From Hippopus hippopus (taxonomy: Eukaryota; Mollusca; Bivalvia; Cardiida; Cardiidae): a DNA stretch of 64,000 nt. Positions 7,165-20,187 of this stretch are shown piece after piece (the stretch's first letter is position 1; every line of letters starts with the position of its first letter). The stretch lies in the NCBI GenBank assembly GCA_946811185.2, contig OX328106.1, positions 9,404,777-9,468,776 on the forward strand, written 5' to 3'. A program made the translations under genes and the position numbers. Under the pieces are notes generated by a model. It saw only the letters and a program-made list of their open reading frames with translations, was not told the DNA's origin and ran no database searches.

Positions 7165-7800
7165 ATGGTGTTTCCATGGCTTAAAGATGTACTTGAGAAG
7201 ATAGCAGAGAAGAAACTGGGCCAGAATGAGAAGGTGTTAGTACTAACCTTTGTCAGTAGTGTAGCTTTGATTATGAATGGGAAATATGTAGACTACAATA
7301 ACATCAGTAGGTTGGAAGCAAAGCTACCCATTACACAGTTCACACTTCGATTGCTTGAGGTCCAGTGTAAGTTTAGACTTGGTAATGTGAATACCATTCG
7401 ACTGCTAAAGTTGCACCCATCAATTCCCCACAAACTGACACAGGTCGAGAAGAACAAAAGACAGAAGGTGGACCAAGAAACTGTTCAACAAAGGGAAAGT
7501 ACCCGGGAAATGATCAGAGACGATAACGAACTGGTAGGACTAGAAACGATAGCCGAAGAAACAGAAAATGTGGGTAATTCAAAGATAGGAAAGAGCAGAC
7601 ATGTACCCACTAATGCATGTATAATCAAATCAGCCTGGAGTGAAGGCGAAGTGGAAATATTGAAAGAAGTAATGGGTCAAAAGAAAGGAGGTCGAGTTGA
7701 GAGGTACAGGTTGTATCAGAATATGTGTCAGGAAAAGGGTATACCCGATACGTCGGAAAAGGCTTTTATTGTCAAGATGAACAGATTTGAAAAACAATAG
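7165..7800 (+). CDS. ORF F (U1)
   Basis: Intact 211 codons. Private Pro52 to Ala (GCA at 7318-7320), outside the putative DNA-binding domain. Confidence 0.5.
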   Translation: MVFPWLKDVLEKIAEKKLGQNEKVLVLTFVSSVALIMNGKYVDYNNISRLEAKLPITQFTLRLLEVQCKFRLGNVNTIRLLKLHPSIPHKLTQVEKNKRQKVDQETVQQRESTREMIRDDNELVGLETIAEETENVGNSKIGKSRHVPTNACIIKSAWSEGEVEILKEVMGQKKGGRVERYRLYQNMCQEKGIPDTSEKAFIVKMNRFEKQ

Positions 7801-7863
7801 AAGTAATCGTACTGAATTAATGATTTAATAGAATTTGCGTTGAGGTACTGAAAAGAGTAGAAA

Positions 7864-8574
7864 CAATGAGCCTCTGACCTCAAAGAATAGTGAGTCTCTG
7901 ACCTCAAAGACACTCAGATTAAGAATTGTGATAGTGAGTCTCTGAACTCAAAGACACTCAGATAAAGAATAGTGATAGGGAACCTCTGAGCTGAAAGACA
8001 CTCAGATTAACAAAAGTGATAGTGAGCCTCTGACCTCATAGACACTCAGATTAAGAATAGTGAGCCTCTGACCTCAAAAACACTCAGAATAAGAATAGTG
8101 AGCCTCTGACCTCAAAGACACTCAAATTAAGAATAATGAGCCTCTGACCTCAAAGAAACACAGATAAAGAATAGTGATAGTGAACCTCTAAGCTGAAAGA
8201 CACTCAGATTAACAAAAGTGATAGTGAGCCTCTGACCTCATAGACACTCAGATTAAGAATAGTGAGCCTCTGACCTCAAAAACACTCAGAATAAGAATAA
8301 TGAGCCTCTGACCTCAAAGACACTCAGATAAAGAATAGTGATAGTGAACCTCTGAGCTGAAAGACACTCAGATTAACAAAAGTGATAGTGAGCCTCTGAC
8401 CTCATAGACACTCAGATTAAGAATAGTGAGCCTCTGACCTCAAAAACACTCAGAATAAGAATAGTGAGCCTCTGACCTCAAAGACACTCAAATTAAGAAT
8501 AGTGAAGCTCTGACCTCAAAGACACTCAGATTAGGAATTGTGATAGTGAACCACTGAACTCAAAGACACTCATA
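7864..8574. repeat. 38-bp minisatellite (U1)
   Basis: Same monomer order as U0, but one junction near 7962 reads AGATAAAGAATAGTG instead of AGATAGAGTAGTG, adding two bases. Confidence 0.92.
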
Positions 8575-9817
8575 CTACATCGAGTTCGAGGCAATTAATT
8601 GAAAGGCCTATTACAACATAAAAGCCAAACCTAGCGACAATGAGTCGGGTGGCGCCCGATGAAACCCCTGCCCATGAGCAGCTAATATGTTTAAAAACTG
8701 GGGGACTAGGTGCCAGGCGTAAATCATTACGAGAGTTCAAAATTAAATTTTGAAAGCACTATTTTATTTTCTGCAATAAAATATAGACCCTTAAACAGAC
8801 GATGTTTGCCGAAAGCATTCTATATATACATTAAAAACACCGTTCTTAGTTATGGATTGTTCGCTTGTAGCTCGTCTCAATCTGCACCGATTGATCTGAT
8901 CCTTATGTTAGTTTATAGAAGACATCCTGGGCTTCATTGCAGGCACCTCAATTTTTTTTTTTTTTTTTTCTGCTATAAATTGTGACGTCGTAATAGAAGA
9001 TGTTCCTCGGAGGAATCAAGAGTTTTTTAAAGAAAAACTTAGAAATTTAAGGACTACCGGACTGTAGAACAGCTCATGCTGCGCTGGTCGAGCCGATCTT
9101 GGGTCATATTAAAGAGCTCCTTCGGGTCTACATGTTGGTTTCATCTGTTGAATTCTTACGATACATGCAGACGCGAATACGGACGATGTTTGTGTAAAGA
9201 AATCAGGGAAATAACAAAATCTTCTGGAAATCGCCATAGATGAATTGCAGCTCATCTTACTTGCGGTTGCAATTATTTTAAGAATTAGCCAATGTTATCC
9301 AAACTTATAGCCCACAGTGTGCCCTTTATTTTGAGACTAAAATTGGCTCAATCAGTGAAGTCTGAGATGAGCTACAGGCTGTTAATCCGTAAAAGTTCTA
9401 TAATTTTTCTTTGAAATACAGGAATTCGTCTAGAAACATCGTCTTTTATGGCGTCTGTATTTATTGTAGAAACATAAAGACAGTGTGTAACTTGTAGCCA
9501 TGAATGTCCCCTTTTAAATAAGACCATGATCGACTAAGTGGGTGCAGATTGTGATGAGCTACAATAGAGCAATCAATAACAAATAAAAGCTTTTTTACCG
9601 CGTAAGAAGAAATCTGGAAAATTATTGATTTTCTTTGTAATATCTCCGGTCCTCCTTGACAGAAATATACCGTGTTTGGTATCGTTGGAAAGCATTTTTA
9701 ATCCTCTATAACCCGCAACATAAATGAATTGTAAGAGCTGCTTTATAACGAAAATCTCGACGTCATTACAGACTGTGAAGTATACATTACCAAAGAAATT
9801 GTGCTACTGATGGTTTT

Positions 9818-10332
9818 TATTCTCTTTCTTCATGCATTGTCTGTCCGTAAATCACTTTGATTGCTCACCTCAAATAGAGGACTCGCTGACCTCATGTACT
9901 GGCCATGGCTAATTAGGGTTAGGGTTGGGTAAAGGCTTATGTTTAAGGATAGGGTTAGGTTTTAGGCTTAGGTTTACAATCACAGTGCGACAGGGTCACT
10001 GAGATCAGTTGGGAGAATCCGACTTTTGAACACTATCTACAATCTATTAAGTTCACGGAGCGGACAGGGTCCCAAAAAGTCTCGGTGTTCCTAGACTCAA
10101 TGATGAGTTTCCCTCAGATTGGTTTCAAAGATTATGGTGGGGGGAATTTTTATCTCAGGTTACTGTTAAGATATTCTCTTTCTTCATGCATTGTTTATCT
10201 GTATATCACTTTGATTCCTCTCCCCAAATAGAGGACTCGCTGACCTTATGTACTAACCATGGTTAATTAAGGTTAGCTTAGGGTTTATGGTTAGGGTTAG
10301 GTTTCGGGTTTAGGGTTAGGGTTAGGGTTTAG
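9818..10332. repeat. Paired telomere-like blocks (U1)
   Basis: Two private changes: CACAGTGCG near 9983 between the blocks, and TTAGGGTTTATGG for TTAGGGCTTATGG near 10284 in the second. Confidence 0.85.
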
Positions 10333-10826
10333 GCTTAAAACGATGTATGAGACACTTGAGATGAGACAAAATGAATATGATTGGCTGCCGAAGTCACGTG
10401 TCAGAAAAACTTTACCTCTACCCTGTCCCTGTCCTTTGCCCTTACCCTAATCTTCAAGATGCGTTGGTGACATGTGCAAAATATTAGTGGGCAAACCCAC
10501 GTGGCCATTTAGTCGCCATTTTGTAAAACTGTGGAATATTTCAAGAAAATAATACGATAATGGAATGCTTTGACTGATAATCGTGTTTTTTTTTTTTTTT
10601 TTTTTCATGTTTGAGACATAGTTACTGTTCAGTTGTTCATTTTGGAAATAGGACTTGAAGGTGAGAAGTATTTTTCTTCTTTTATTTAAACTTTTCCTCT
10701 TCTGTTTGTGCAATGACTACATATTTACAGCACCGACCTAAGCATCCGGCATAGTTGATGTTGTAATAGCCTAGGTAATTATCAATCTTTAAATGTTTCC
10801 ACACCATTGATTTAGTCATTGTCACT

Positions 10827-11788
10827 ACCACTTCCCCTGCTCCGTGCTCTTTCCCTGACAATTCCCCTGTCCCTTCCCTCCCCCATCCCATTCCATGCCC
10901 CTTCTCCTGTCTCTACCTTTGCTCCTCCCCTTCCCCTTCCCCTGTCCCATTCCTTCCCCTTCACTCGCCTTCCCCAAGTGTTCCCCTGCCTTCCACCGCC
11001 TTCCATAAGTGTTCCACTGCCTTCCCCCGCCTTCCCCAAGTCACTTTATTTTATTTTATTTCATTTTTTTTTTTTTTTTGCCTTTCCCTGCCTTCCCCAA
11101 GTGTTCCCCTGCCTTTCCCTTTCTTCCCCAAGCAAATGTTTGCCTTCCCCCGCCTACCCCGAGTGTTACCCTGCCTTCCCCGCCTTCTCCAAGTCATTTG
11201 TTGCCTTCCTCCGCCTTCCCCAAGTGTTCCTCTGCCTTGTTCCGCTTTCCCCAAGTCATTTCTTGACTTCCCCGCCCTCCCAAAGTCAACTATTGCCTCC
11301 CCCTTCTTCCCCAAGTGTTCCCCTGCCTTCCCCTATTCCACTTTTGCCTTCCCCAAGTGGAAAAATTCCCCCGTCCTTTCCCCTGTCCCTGACCTGTCGC
11401 TGTCTTTTTCCCTTCCCCTGTAACTGTGTCTTCCTTTGCCCCTGACCCTGTCTCTTCCTCTTCCCCTTCCCCTGACCCTGTCTCTTCCCTTACCTCTGAC
11501 CCTGTCCCTTCCCTTGCACCTTGACCCTGTCCCTTTCCCTGGCCCTGCCAATTGTTCTGCATTGTTCTCCTGCCTTCTGCAAAGCTTAACAAATTGGTTG
11601 TTTTTAATTTCTCTACCACCAAAATGTTCACATGCCTTTTTTTTAACTTTTCCAATCATTCCTCTGTCTCAACAAGCTGCTCTTGTTTTTTCCTTGCCTA
11701 CTCTCGCATTCTTTAACTTTCCCAATGCCTTATCCATATGTTCCTCTATTTTCTCTTGCATTCCCGAAACATCATCAACTTTCCCGTG
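10827..11788. repeat. Pyrimidine-rich repeats (U1)
   Basis: GCC (not GCGCC) after the poly-T; CCCTG allele near 11477. Confidence 0.87.
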
Positions 11789-11821
11789 TGTACCTAAGCA
11801 ATAGTATATATATTTCAGAAG

Positions 11822-12349
11822 ATGGCCTCTGAAAACGACAGTGATGAGGAAGAGTTCTTGTTGACTGACACAGCTTTAGAAAATGCTGAAAATTTTAAAG
11901 CTGCCTGGAATGGAGACGTAGGTTTCCTTAAGCGAGACAAGTATATAGTAGTGAGAGGATCAACAATTGGTAAAGACGAGGATTGCGGTATTAATTTAAT
12001 GCCTGATATTGACGGAATTAGTATTTTGTGGAAGGACATTGGAAAGGGATTGGAAATAAGTTACACGCATCTAAACTTGTCACCTAGATATAGTTATGAA
12101 TTAAAGCCCATTTATTCAGTTGTTAAGAAACATTTGAAACTGACAGATTATGACGATATTGGTATAGCTAATTTGAAATACAGTGTTGGGTATCAAGTGA
12201 TGTATAGTGAAGGTTGGGACACATGGCTCATGTTTCTGCCAAAGCAAAAGCGGAATAGTCCAGACTACACGAGGTTGCTTTGCAACATGACAGAACGCAA
12301 TATTGAAATTATTCGAGTAGAATTCCAGAATGGACTGAAAGAATTATAG
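11822..12349 (+). CDS. ORF1 (U2)
   Basis: Intact 175-codon copy with the same predicted protein as U1. Its candidate intron acceptor ends at 11818. Confidence 0.5.
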   Translation: MASENDSDEEEFLLTDTALENAENFKAAWNGDVGFLKRDKYIVVRGSTIGKDEDCGINLMPDIDGISILWKDIGKGLEISYTHLNLSPRYSYELKPIYSVVKKHLKLTDYDDIGIANLKYSVGYQVMYSEGWDTWLMFLPKQKRNSPDYTRLLCNMTERNIEIIRVEFQNGLKEL

Positions 12350-13677
12350 AAGACAGGAATTGCAACAGACACCTTGGCCAAGAATAATCTTGACAATCTG
12401 TTATGAATGTTCGTGTTACCAGGAGACCGGGGTGTCGTACTGAATGTTCTTCAAAGAAGTATCGAACATGCAGACTTATACAATCCCGCCTTTGAAGCGA
12501 AGATGTTTACGTTTAGACTTGGGGAAAAGTGCAGATCTGTTTTGTCATCCAGAGATTTATCGAATATTTGTCTTTATCCACAGAATGTGCGTTTCCTACA
12601 GATGTATTCCGACATGCCACATCGTCGTCCTCGTACGGTGGTCCATCCGGTATTCAGGATCCGTGATTGTTGTAGACGGTATTTATCGTGAAATGAATAG
12701 ACAAATTAAAAGCAGACGCTACACAATACATAAGCGAAGTACGGAACAATTTTAATCAGATGAGAGCAGGGGTGTGCCGTTTGGAGTTCGTAGTTTGCTT
12801 ACCCGATTGTCTTTGTTGTGTTGAAGGCAAAGAACTAATAAACCAAAGCAATGTTTATGCATTGTTACAAGAGCACGCAATGCTAGCACCTTTTGATAAC
12901 TCGGGAAACGTTGTTGGTTGTATCAGAGAAGTTGGTCTCTACCTTTGCGATAGACTTATGGATATATATAGAACAGCCCATTTTGCAATCAGTCAAGGAC
13001 TTATTCGGTGAATTTAGGAATTGGACTTTCGTCCCCCTCTCGCTCATTAACAGATCAAAATGGTTTTCTTTGTTTGGAGGATAGTTCATCGTGCTGTCTT
13101 AATGAAACTTCATCTCCTCCATTGAGTATCTACACACAGAATGTGACAGTGCAAGGACAAATTAAGAGATTGTTTGGGCCATACAACTACATCAATTCTA
13201 GTCAGGTCGTGTCCGGAGGGCGCAATAATCATGTGTCTTCTAGAGGATTTGTATTCGACCGGAAATGTGTTTTTGCGTTTTCCCGACTTTTTGTTGTCGA
13301 TGAAGAAAGCTTCTGGAAATCAAAATTAAAGAATTGTTGGAGGAATAAATTCGAAGGACCTTGATGGAAAGATTGTTGGTTGCAAGAAATACAAGTGGCC
13401 AATAGTATTTGGATGTATAAAGAGCATGTTAAAAGGAGACACGAAAAGGCTAGTGACCATGTGCATCGAAGGAATACGTTCTTCTGATCTTGGATTTTTC
13501 CCTGCAGTTCGATTCTTTGATCAAAATAGGAATTGGAGTTATATCTATGGAGTGTGGGTTTTGATGGACGGAGAATCTGGTCAAGGGACATTCGAGAACG
13601 AGGCGAACAGCCTTCATGGATTGCTATTGCTGGAGTTAGAACGATAGAAGATATGTCACACGAGCCACTATCAAAAT
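12350..13677 (+). pseudogene. Broken coding block (U2)
   Basis: Pieces at 12407-12691, 12444-12755 (overlapping, +1 frame), 12760-13011, 13008-13364 and 13426-13647. Ser allele in the first piece, Ile allele (ATC near 13544) in the last. Confidence 0.4.
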
Positions 13678-14313
13678 ATGGTGTTTCCATGGCTTAAAGA
13701 TGTACTTGAGAAGATAGCAGAGAAGAAACTGGGCCAGAATGAGAAGGTGTTAGTACTAACCTTTGTCAGTAGTGTAGCTTTGATTATGAATGGGAAATAT
13801 GTAGACTACAATAACATCAGTAGGTTGGAACCAAAGCTACCCATTACACAGTTCACACTTCGATTGCTTGAGGTCCAGTGTAAGTTTAGACTTGGTAATG
13901 TGAATACCATTCGACTGCTAAAGTTGCACCCATCAATTCCCCACAAACTGACACAGGTCGAGAAGAACAAAAGACAGAAGGTGGACCAAGAAACTGTTCA
14001 ACAAAGGGAAAGTACCCGGGAAATGATCAGAGACGATAACGAACTGGTAGGACTAGAAACGATAGCCGAAGAAACAGAAAATGTGGGTAATTCAAAGATA
14101 GGAAAGAGCAGACATGTACCCACTAATGCATGTATAATCAAATCAGCCTGGAGTGAAGGCGAAGTGGAAATATTGAAAGAAGTAATGGGTCAAAAGAAAG
14201 GAGGTCGAGTTGAGAGGTACAGGTTGTATCAGAATATGTGTCAGGAAAAGGGTATACCCGATACGTCGGAAAAGGCTTTTATTGTCAAGATGAACAGATT
14301 TGAAAAACAATAG
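13678..14313 (+). CDS. ORF F (U2)
   Basis: Intact 211 codons, protein as in U0. Confidence 0.5.
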   Translation: MVFPWLKDVLEKIAEKKLGQNEKVLVLTFVSSVALIMNGKYVDYNNISRLEPKLPITQFTLRLLEVQCKFRLGNVNTIRLLKLHPSIPHKLTQVEKNKRQKVDQETVQQRESTREMIRDDNELVGLETIAEETENVGNSKIGKSRHVPTNACIIKSAWSEGEVEILKEVMGQKKGGRVERYRLYQNMCQEKGIPDTSEKAFIVKMNRFEKQ

Positions 14314-14376
14314 AAGTAATCGTACTGAATTAATGATTTAATAGAATTTGCGTTGAGGTACTGAAAAGAGTAGAAA

Positions 14377-15085
14377 CAATGAGCCTCTGACCTCAAAGAA
14401 TAGTGAGTCTCTGACCTCAAAGACACTCAGATTAAGAATTGTGATAGTGAGTCTCTGAACTCAAAGACACTCAGATAGAGTAGTGATAGGGAACCTCTGA
14501 GCTGAAAGACACTCAGATTAACAAAAGTGATAGTGAGCCTCTGACCTCATAGACACTCAGATTAAGAATAGTGAGCCTCTGACCTCAAAAACACTCAGAA
14601 TAAGAATAGTGAGCCTCTGACCTCAAAGACACTCAAATTAAGAATAATGAGCCTCTGACCTCAAAGAAACACAGATAAAGAATAGTGATAGTGAACCTCT
14701 AAGCTGAAAGACACTCAGATTAACAAAAGTGATAGTGAGCCTCTGACCTCATAGACACTCAGATTAAGAATAGTGAGCCTCTGACCTCAAAAACACTCAG
14801 AATAAGAATAATGAGCCTCTGACCTCAAAGACACTCAGATAAAGAATAGTGATAGTGAACCTCTGAGCTGAAAGACACTCAGATTAACAAAAGTGATAGT
14901 GAGCCTCTGACCTCATAGACACTCAGATTAAGAATAGTGAGCCTCTGACCTCAAAAACACTCAGAATAAGAATAGTGAGCCTCTGACCTCAAAGACACTC
15001 AAATTAAGAATAGTGAAGCTCTGACCTCAAAGACACTCAGATTAGGAATTGTGATAGTGAACCACTGAACTCAAAGACACTCATA
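14377..15085. repeat. 38-bp minisatellite (U2)
   Basis: Same monomer number and order as U0. Confidence 0.92.
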
Positions 15086-16322
15086 CTACATCGAGTTCGA
15101 GGCAATTAATTGAAAGGCCTATTACAACATAAAAGCCAAACCTAGCGACAATGAGTCGGGTGGCGCCCGATGAAACCCCTGCCCATGAGCAGCTAATATG
15201 TTTAAAAACTGGGGGACTAGATGCCAGGCGTAAATCATTACGAGAGTTCAAAATTAAATTTTGAAAGCACTATTTTATTTTCTGCAATAAAATATAGACC
15301 CTTAAACAGACGATGTTTGCCGAAAGCATTCTATATATACATTAAAAACACCGTTCTTAGTTATGGATTGTTCGCTTGTAGCTCGTCTCAATCTGCACCG
15401 ATTGATCTGATCCTTATGTTAGTTTATAGAAGACATCCTGGGCTTCATTGCAGGCACCTCAATTTTTTTTTTTTCTGCTATAAATTGTGACGTCGTAATA
15501 GAAGATGTTCCTCTGAGGAATCAAGAGTTTTTTAAAGAAAAACTTAGAAATTTAAGGACTACCGGACTGTAGAACAGCTCATGCTGCGCTGGTCGAGCCG
15601 ATCTTGGGTCATATTAAAGAGCTCCTTCGGGTCTACATGTTGGTTTCATCTGTTGAATTCTTACGATACATGCAGACGCGAATACGGACGATGTTTGTGT
15701 AAAGAAATCAGGGAAATAACAAAATCTTCTGGAAATCGCCATAGATGAATTGCAGCTCATCTTACTTGCGGTTGCAATTATTTTAAGAATTAGCCAATGT
15801 TATCCAAACTTATAGCCCACAGTGTGCCCTTTATTTTGAGACTAAAATTGGCTCAATCAGTGAAGTCTGAGATGAGCTACAGGCTGTTAATCCGTAAAAG
15901 TTCTATAATTTTTCTTTGAAATACAGGAATTCGTCTAGAAACATCGTCTTTTATGGCGTCTGTATTTATTGTAGAAACATAAAGACAGTGTGTAACTTGT
16001 AGCCATGAATGTCCCCTTTTAAATAAGACCATGATCGACTAAGTGGGTGCAGATTGTGATGAGCTACAATAGAGCAATCAATAACAAATAAAAGCTTTTT
16101 TACCGCGTAAGAAGAAATCTGGAAAATTATTGATTTTCTTTGTAATATCTCCGGTCCTCCTTGACAGAAATATACCGTGTTTGGTATCGTTGGAAAGCAT
16201 TTTTAATCCTCTATAACCCGCAACATAAATGAATTGTAAGAGCTGCTTTATAACGAAAATCTCGACGTCATTACAGACTGTGAAGTATACATTACCAAAG
16301 AAATTGTGCTACTGATGGTTTT

Positions 16323-16837
16323 TATTCTCTTTCTTCATGCATTGTCTGTCCGTAAATCACTTTGATTGCTCACCTCAAATAGAGGACTCGCTGACCTCAT
16401 GTACTGGCCATGGCTAATTAGGGTTAGGGTTGGGTAAAGGCTTATGTTTAAGGATAGGGTTAGGTTTTAGGCTTAGGTTTACAATCATAGTGCGACAGGG
16501 TCACTGAGATCAGTTGGGAGAATCCGACTTTTGAACACTATCTACAATCTATTAAGTTCACGGAGCGGACAGGGTCCCAAAAAGTCTCGGTGTTCCTAGA
16601 CTCAATGATGAGTTTCCCTCAGATTGGTTTCAAAGATTATGGTGGGGGGAATTTTTATCTCAGGTTACTGTTAAGATATTCTCTTTCTTCATGCATTGTT
16701 TATCTGTATATCACTTTGATTCCTCTCCCCAAATAGAGGACTCGCTGACCTTATGTACTAACCATGGTTAATTAAGGTTAGCTTAGGGCTTATGGTTAGG
16801 GTTAGGTTTCGGGTTTAGGGTTAGGGTTAGGGTTTAG
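16323..16837. repeat. Paired telomere-like blocks (U2)
   Basis: Same as U0. Confidence 0.85.
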
Positions 16838-17332
16838 GCTTAAAACGATGTATGAGACACTTGAGATGAGACAAAATGAATATGATTGGCTGCCGAAGTC
16901 ACGTGTCAGAAAAACTTTACCTCTACCCTGTCCCTGTCCTTTGCCCTTACCCTAATCTTCAAGATGCGTTGGTGACATGTGCAAAATATTAGTGGGCAAA
17001 CCCACGTGGCCATTTAGTCGCCATTTTGTAAAACTGTGGAATATTTCAAGAAAATAATACGATAATGGAATGCTTTGACTGATAATCGTGTTTTTTTTTT
17101 TTTTTTTTTTTCATGTTTGAGACATAGTTACTGTTCAGTTGTTCATTTTGGAAATAGGACTTGAAGGTGAGAAGTATTTTTCTTCTTTTATTTAAACTTT
17201 TCCTCTTCTGTTTGTGCAATGACTACATATTTACAGCACCGACCTAAGCATCCGGCATAGTTGATGTTGTAATAGCCTAGGTAATTATCAATCTTTAAAT
17301 GTTTCCACACCATTGATTTAGTCATTGTCACT

Positions 17333-18298
17333 ACCACTTCCCCTGCTCCGTGCTCTTTCCCTGACAATTTCCCTGTCCCTTCCCTCCCCCATCCCATTCC
17401 ATGCCCCTTCTCCTGTCTCTACCTTTGCTCCTCCCCTTCCCCTTCCCCTGTCCCATTCCTTCCCCTTCACTCGCCTTCCCCAAGTGTTCCCCTGCCTTCC
17501 ACCGCCTTCCATAAGTGTTCCACTGCCTTCCCCCGCCTTCCCCAAGTCACTTTATTTTATTTTATTTCATTTTTTTTTTTTTTTTTTTTGCCTTTCCCTG
17601 CCTTCCCCAAGTGTTCCCCTGCCTTTCCCTTTCTTCCCCAAGCAAATGTTTGCCTTCCCCCGCCTACCCCGAGTGTTACCCTGCCTTCCCCGCCTTCTCC
17701 AAGTCATTTGTTGCCTTCCTCCGCCTTCCCCAAGTGTTCCTCTGCCTTGTTCCGCTTTCCCCAAGTCATTTCTTGACTTCCCCGCCCTCCCAAAGTCAAC
17801 TATTGCCTCCCCCTTCTTCCCCAAGTGTTCCCCTGCCTTCCCCTATTCCACTTTTGCCTTCCCCAAGTGGAAAAATTCCCCCGTCCTTTCCCCTGTCCCT
17901 GACCTGTCGCTGTCTTTTTCCCTTCCCCTGTAACTGTGTCTTCCTTTGCCCCTGACCCTGTCTCTTCCTCTTCCCATTCCCCTGACCCTGTCTCTTCCCT
18001 TACCTCTGACCCTGTCCCTTCCCTTGCACCTTGACCCTGTCCCTTTCCCTGGCCCTGCCAATTGTTCTGCATTGTTCTCCTGCCTTCTGCAAAGCTTAAC
18101 AAATTGGTTGTTTTTAATTTCTCTACCACCAAAATGTTCACATGCCTTTTTTTTAACTTTTCCAATCATTCCTCTGTCTCAACAAGCTGCTCTTGTTTTT
18201 TCCTTGCCTACTCTCGCATTCTTTAACTTTCCCAATGCCTTATCCATATGTTCCTCTATTTTCTCTTGCATTCCCGAAACATCATCAACTTTCCCGTG
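17333..18298. repeat. Pyrimidine-rich repeats (U2)
   Basis: GCC and CCCTG alleles, plus two private changes near 17368 and 17975. The longer poly-T fuses the frames of low-complexity ORFs, which shows that these are not genes. Confidence 0.87.
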
Positions 18299-18331
18299 TG
18301 TACCTAAGCAATAGTATATATATTTCAGAAG

Positions 18332-18859
18332 ATGGCCTCTGAAAACGACAGTGATGAGGAAGAGTTCTTGTTGACTGACACAGCTTTAGAAAATGCTGAA
18401 AATTTTAAAGCTGCCTGGAATGGAGACGTAGGTTTCCTTAAGCGAGACAAGTATATAGTAGTGAGAGGATCAACAATTGGTAAAGACGAGGATTGCGGTA
18501 TTAATTTAATGCCTGATATTGACGGAATTAGTATTTTGTGGAAGGACATTGGAAAGGGATTGGAAATAAGTTACACGCATCTAAACTTGTCACCTAGATA
18601 TAGTTATGAATTAAAGCCCATTTATTCAGTTGTTAAGAAACATTTGAAACTGACAGATTATGACGATATTGGTATAGCTAATTTGAAATACAGTGTTGGG
18701 TATCAAGTGATGTATAGTGAAGGTTGGGACACATGGCTCATGTTTCTGCCAAAGCAAAAGCGGAATAGTCCAGACTACACGAGGTTGCTTTGCAACATGA
18801 CAGAACGCAATATTGAAATTATTCGAGTAGAATTCCAGAATGGACTGAAAGAATTATAG
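18332..18859 (+). CDS. ORF1 (U3)
   Basis: Intact 175-codon copy, protein unchanged from U1. Confidence 0.5.
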   Translation: MASENDSDEEEFLLTDTALENAENFKAAWNGDVGFLKRDKYIVVRGSTIGKDEDCGINLMPDIDGISILWKDIGKGLEISYTHLNLSPRYSYELKPIYSVVKKHLKLTDYDDIGIANLKYSVGYQVMYSEGWDTWLMFLPKQKRNSPDYTRLLCNMTERNIEIIRVEFQNGLKEL

Positions 18860-20187
18860 AAGACAGGAATTGCAACAGACACCTTGGCCAAGAATAATCT
18901 TGACAATCTGTTATGAATGTTCGTGTTACCAGGAGACCGGGGTGTCGTACTGAATGTTCTTCAAAGAAGTATCGAACATGCAGACTTATACAATCCCGCC
19001 TTTGAAGCGAAGATGTTTACGTTTAGACTTGGGGAAAAGTGCAGATCTGTTTTGTCATCCAGAGATTTATCGAATATTTGTCTTTATCCACAGAATGTGC
19101 GTTTCCTACAGATGTATTCCGACATGCCACATCGTCGTCCTCGTACGGTGGTCCATCCGGTATTCAGGATCCGTGATTGTTGTAGACGGTATTTATCGTG
19201 AAATGAATAGACAAATTAAAAGCAGACGCTACACAATACATAAGCGAAGTACGGAACAATTTTAATCAGATGAGAGCAGGGGTGTGCCGTTTGGAGTTCG
19301 TAGTTTGCTTACCCGATTGTCTTTGTTGTGTTGAAGGCAAAGAACTAATAAACCAAAGCAATGTTTATGCATTGTTACAAGAGCACGCAATGCTAGCACC
19401 TTTTGATAACTCGGGAAACGTTGTTGGTTGTATCAGAGAAGTTGGTCTCTACCTTTGCGATAGACTTATGGATATATATAGAACAGCCCATTTTGCAATC
19501 AGTCAAGGACTTATTCGGTGAATTTAGGAATTGGACTTTCGTCCCCCTCTCGCTCATTAACAGATCAAAATGGTTTTCTTTGTTTGGAGGATAGTTCATC
19601 GTGCTGTCTTAATGAAACTTCATCTCCTCCATTGAGTATCTACACACAGAATGTGACAGTGCAAGGACAAATTAAGAGATTGTTTGGGCCATACAACTAC
19701 ATCAATTCTAGTCAGGTCGTGTCCGGAGGGCGCAATAATCATGTGTCTTCTAGAGGATTTGTATTCGACCGGAAATGTGTTTTTGCGTTTTCCCGACTTT
19801 TTGTTGTCGATGAAGAAAGCTTCTGGAAATCAAAATTAAAGAATTGTTGGAGGAATAAATTCGAAGGACCTTGATGGAAAGATTGTTGGTTGCAAGAAAT
19901 ACAAGTGGCCAATAGTATTTGGATGTATAAAGAGCATGTTAAAAGGAGACACGAAAAGGCTAGTGACCATGTGCATCGAAGGAATACGTTCTTCTGATCT
20001 TGGATTTTTCCCTGCAGTTCGATTCTTTGATCAAAATAGGAATTGGAGTTATATCTATGGAGTGTGGGTTTTGATGGACGGAGAATCTGGTCAAGGGACA
20101 TTCGAGAACGAGGCGAACAGCCTTCATGGATTGCTATTGCTGGAGTTAGAACGATAGAAGATATGTCACACGAGCCACTATCAAAAT
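18860..20187 (+). pseudogene. Broken coding block (U3)
   Basis: Pieces at 18917-19201, 18954-19265, 19270-19521, 19518-19874 and 19936-20157. Ser and Ile alleles. Confidence 0.4.

Larger units (their letters stand above)
5309..11821 (+). repeat. Macrosatellite unit U1, complete, 6513 bp
   Basis: First complete unit and the longest. Private changes: codon 7318-7320 makes Pro52 to Ala in ORF F; T to G at 9009; a two-base-longer minisatellite junction near 7962; C instead of T near 9983; T instead of C near 10284; first poly-T of 18. It shares a Leu codon in the broken block (near 6047) only with U8. Confidence 0.97.
11822..18331 (+). repeat. Macrosatellite unit U2, complete, 6510 bp
   Basis: Private changes: GACTAGATG for GACTAGGTG near 15220, ATTTCCC for ATTCCCC near 17368, and CCCATTCC for CCCCTTCC near 17975. 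With U3-U5 it carries the ATC (Ile) allele in the short ORF at 13426-13647. First poly-T is 12. Confidence 0.97.

Noticed and set aside
5309..7800. Autonomous transposon or integrated virus as the source of the unit
   Set aside because: No reverse transcriptase, DDE or tyrosine-recombinase signature, polymerase, capsid gene, terminal repeats or target-site duplications were seen. A Myb/SANT-like domain does occur in some transposon accessory proteins, so a decayed element is not excluded.
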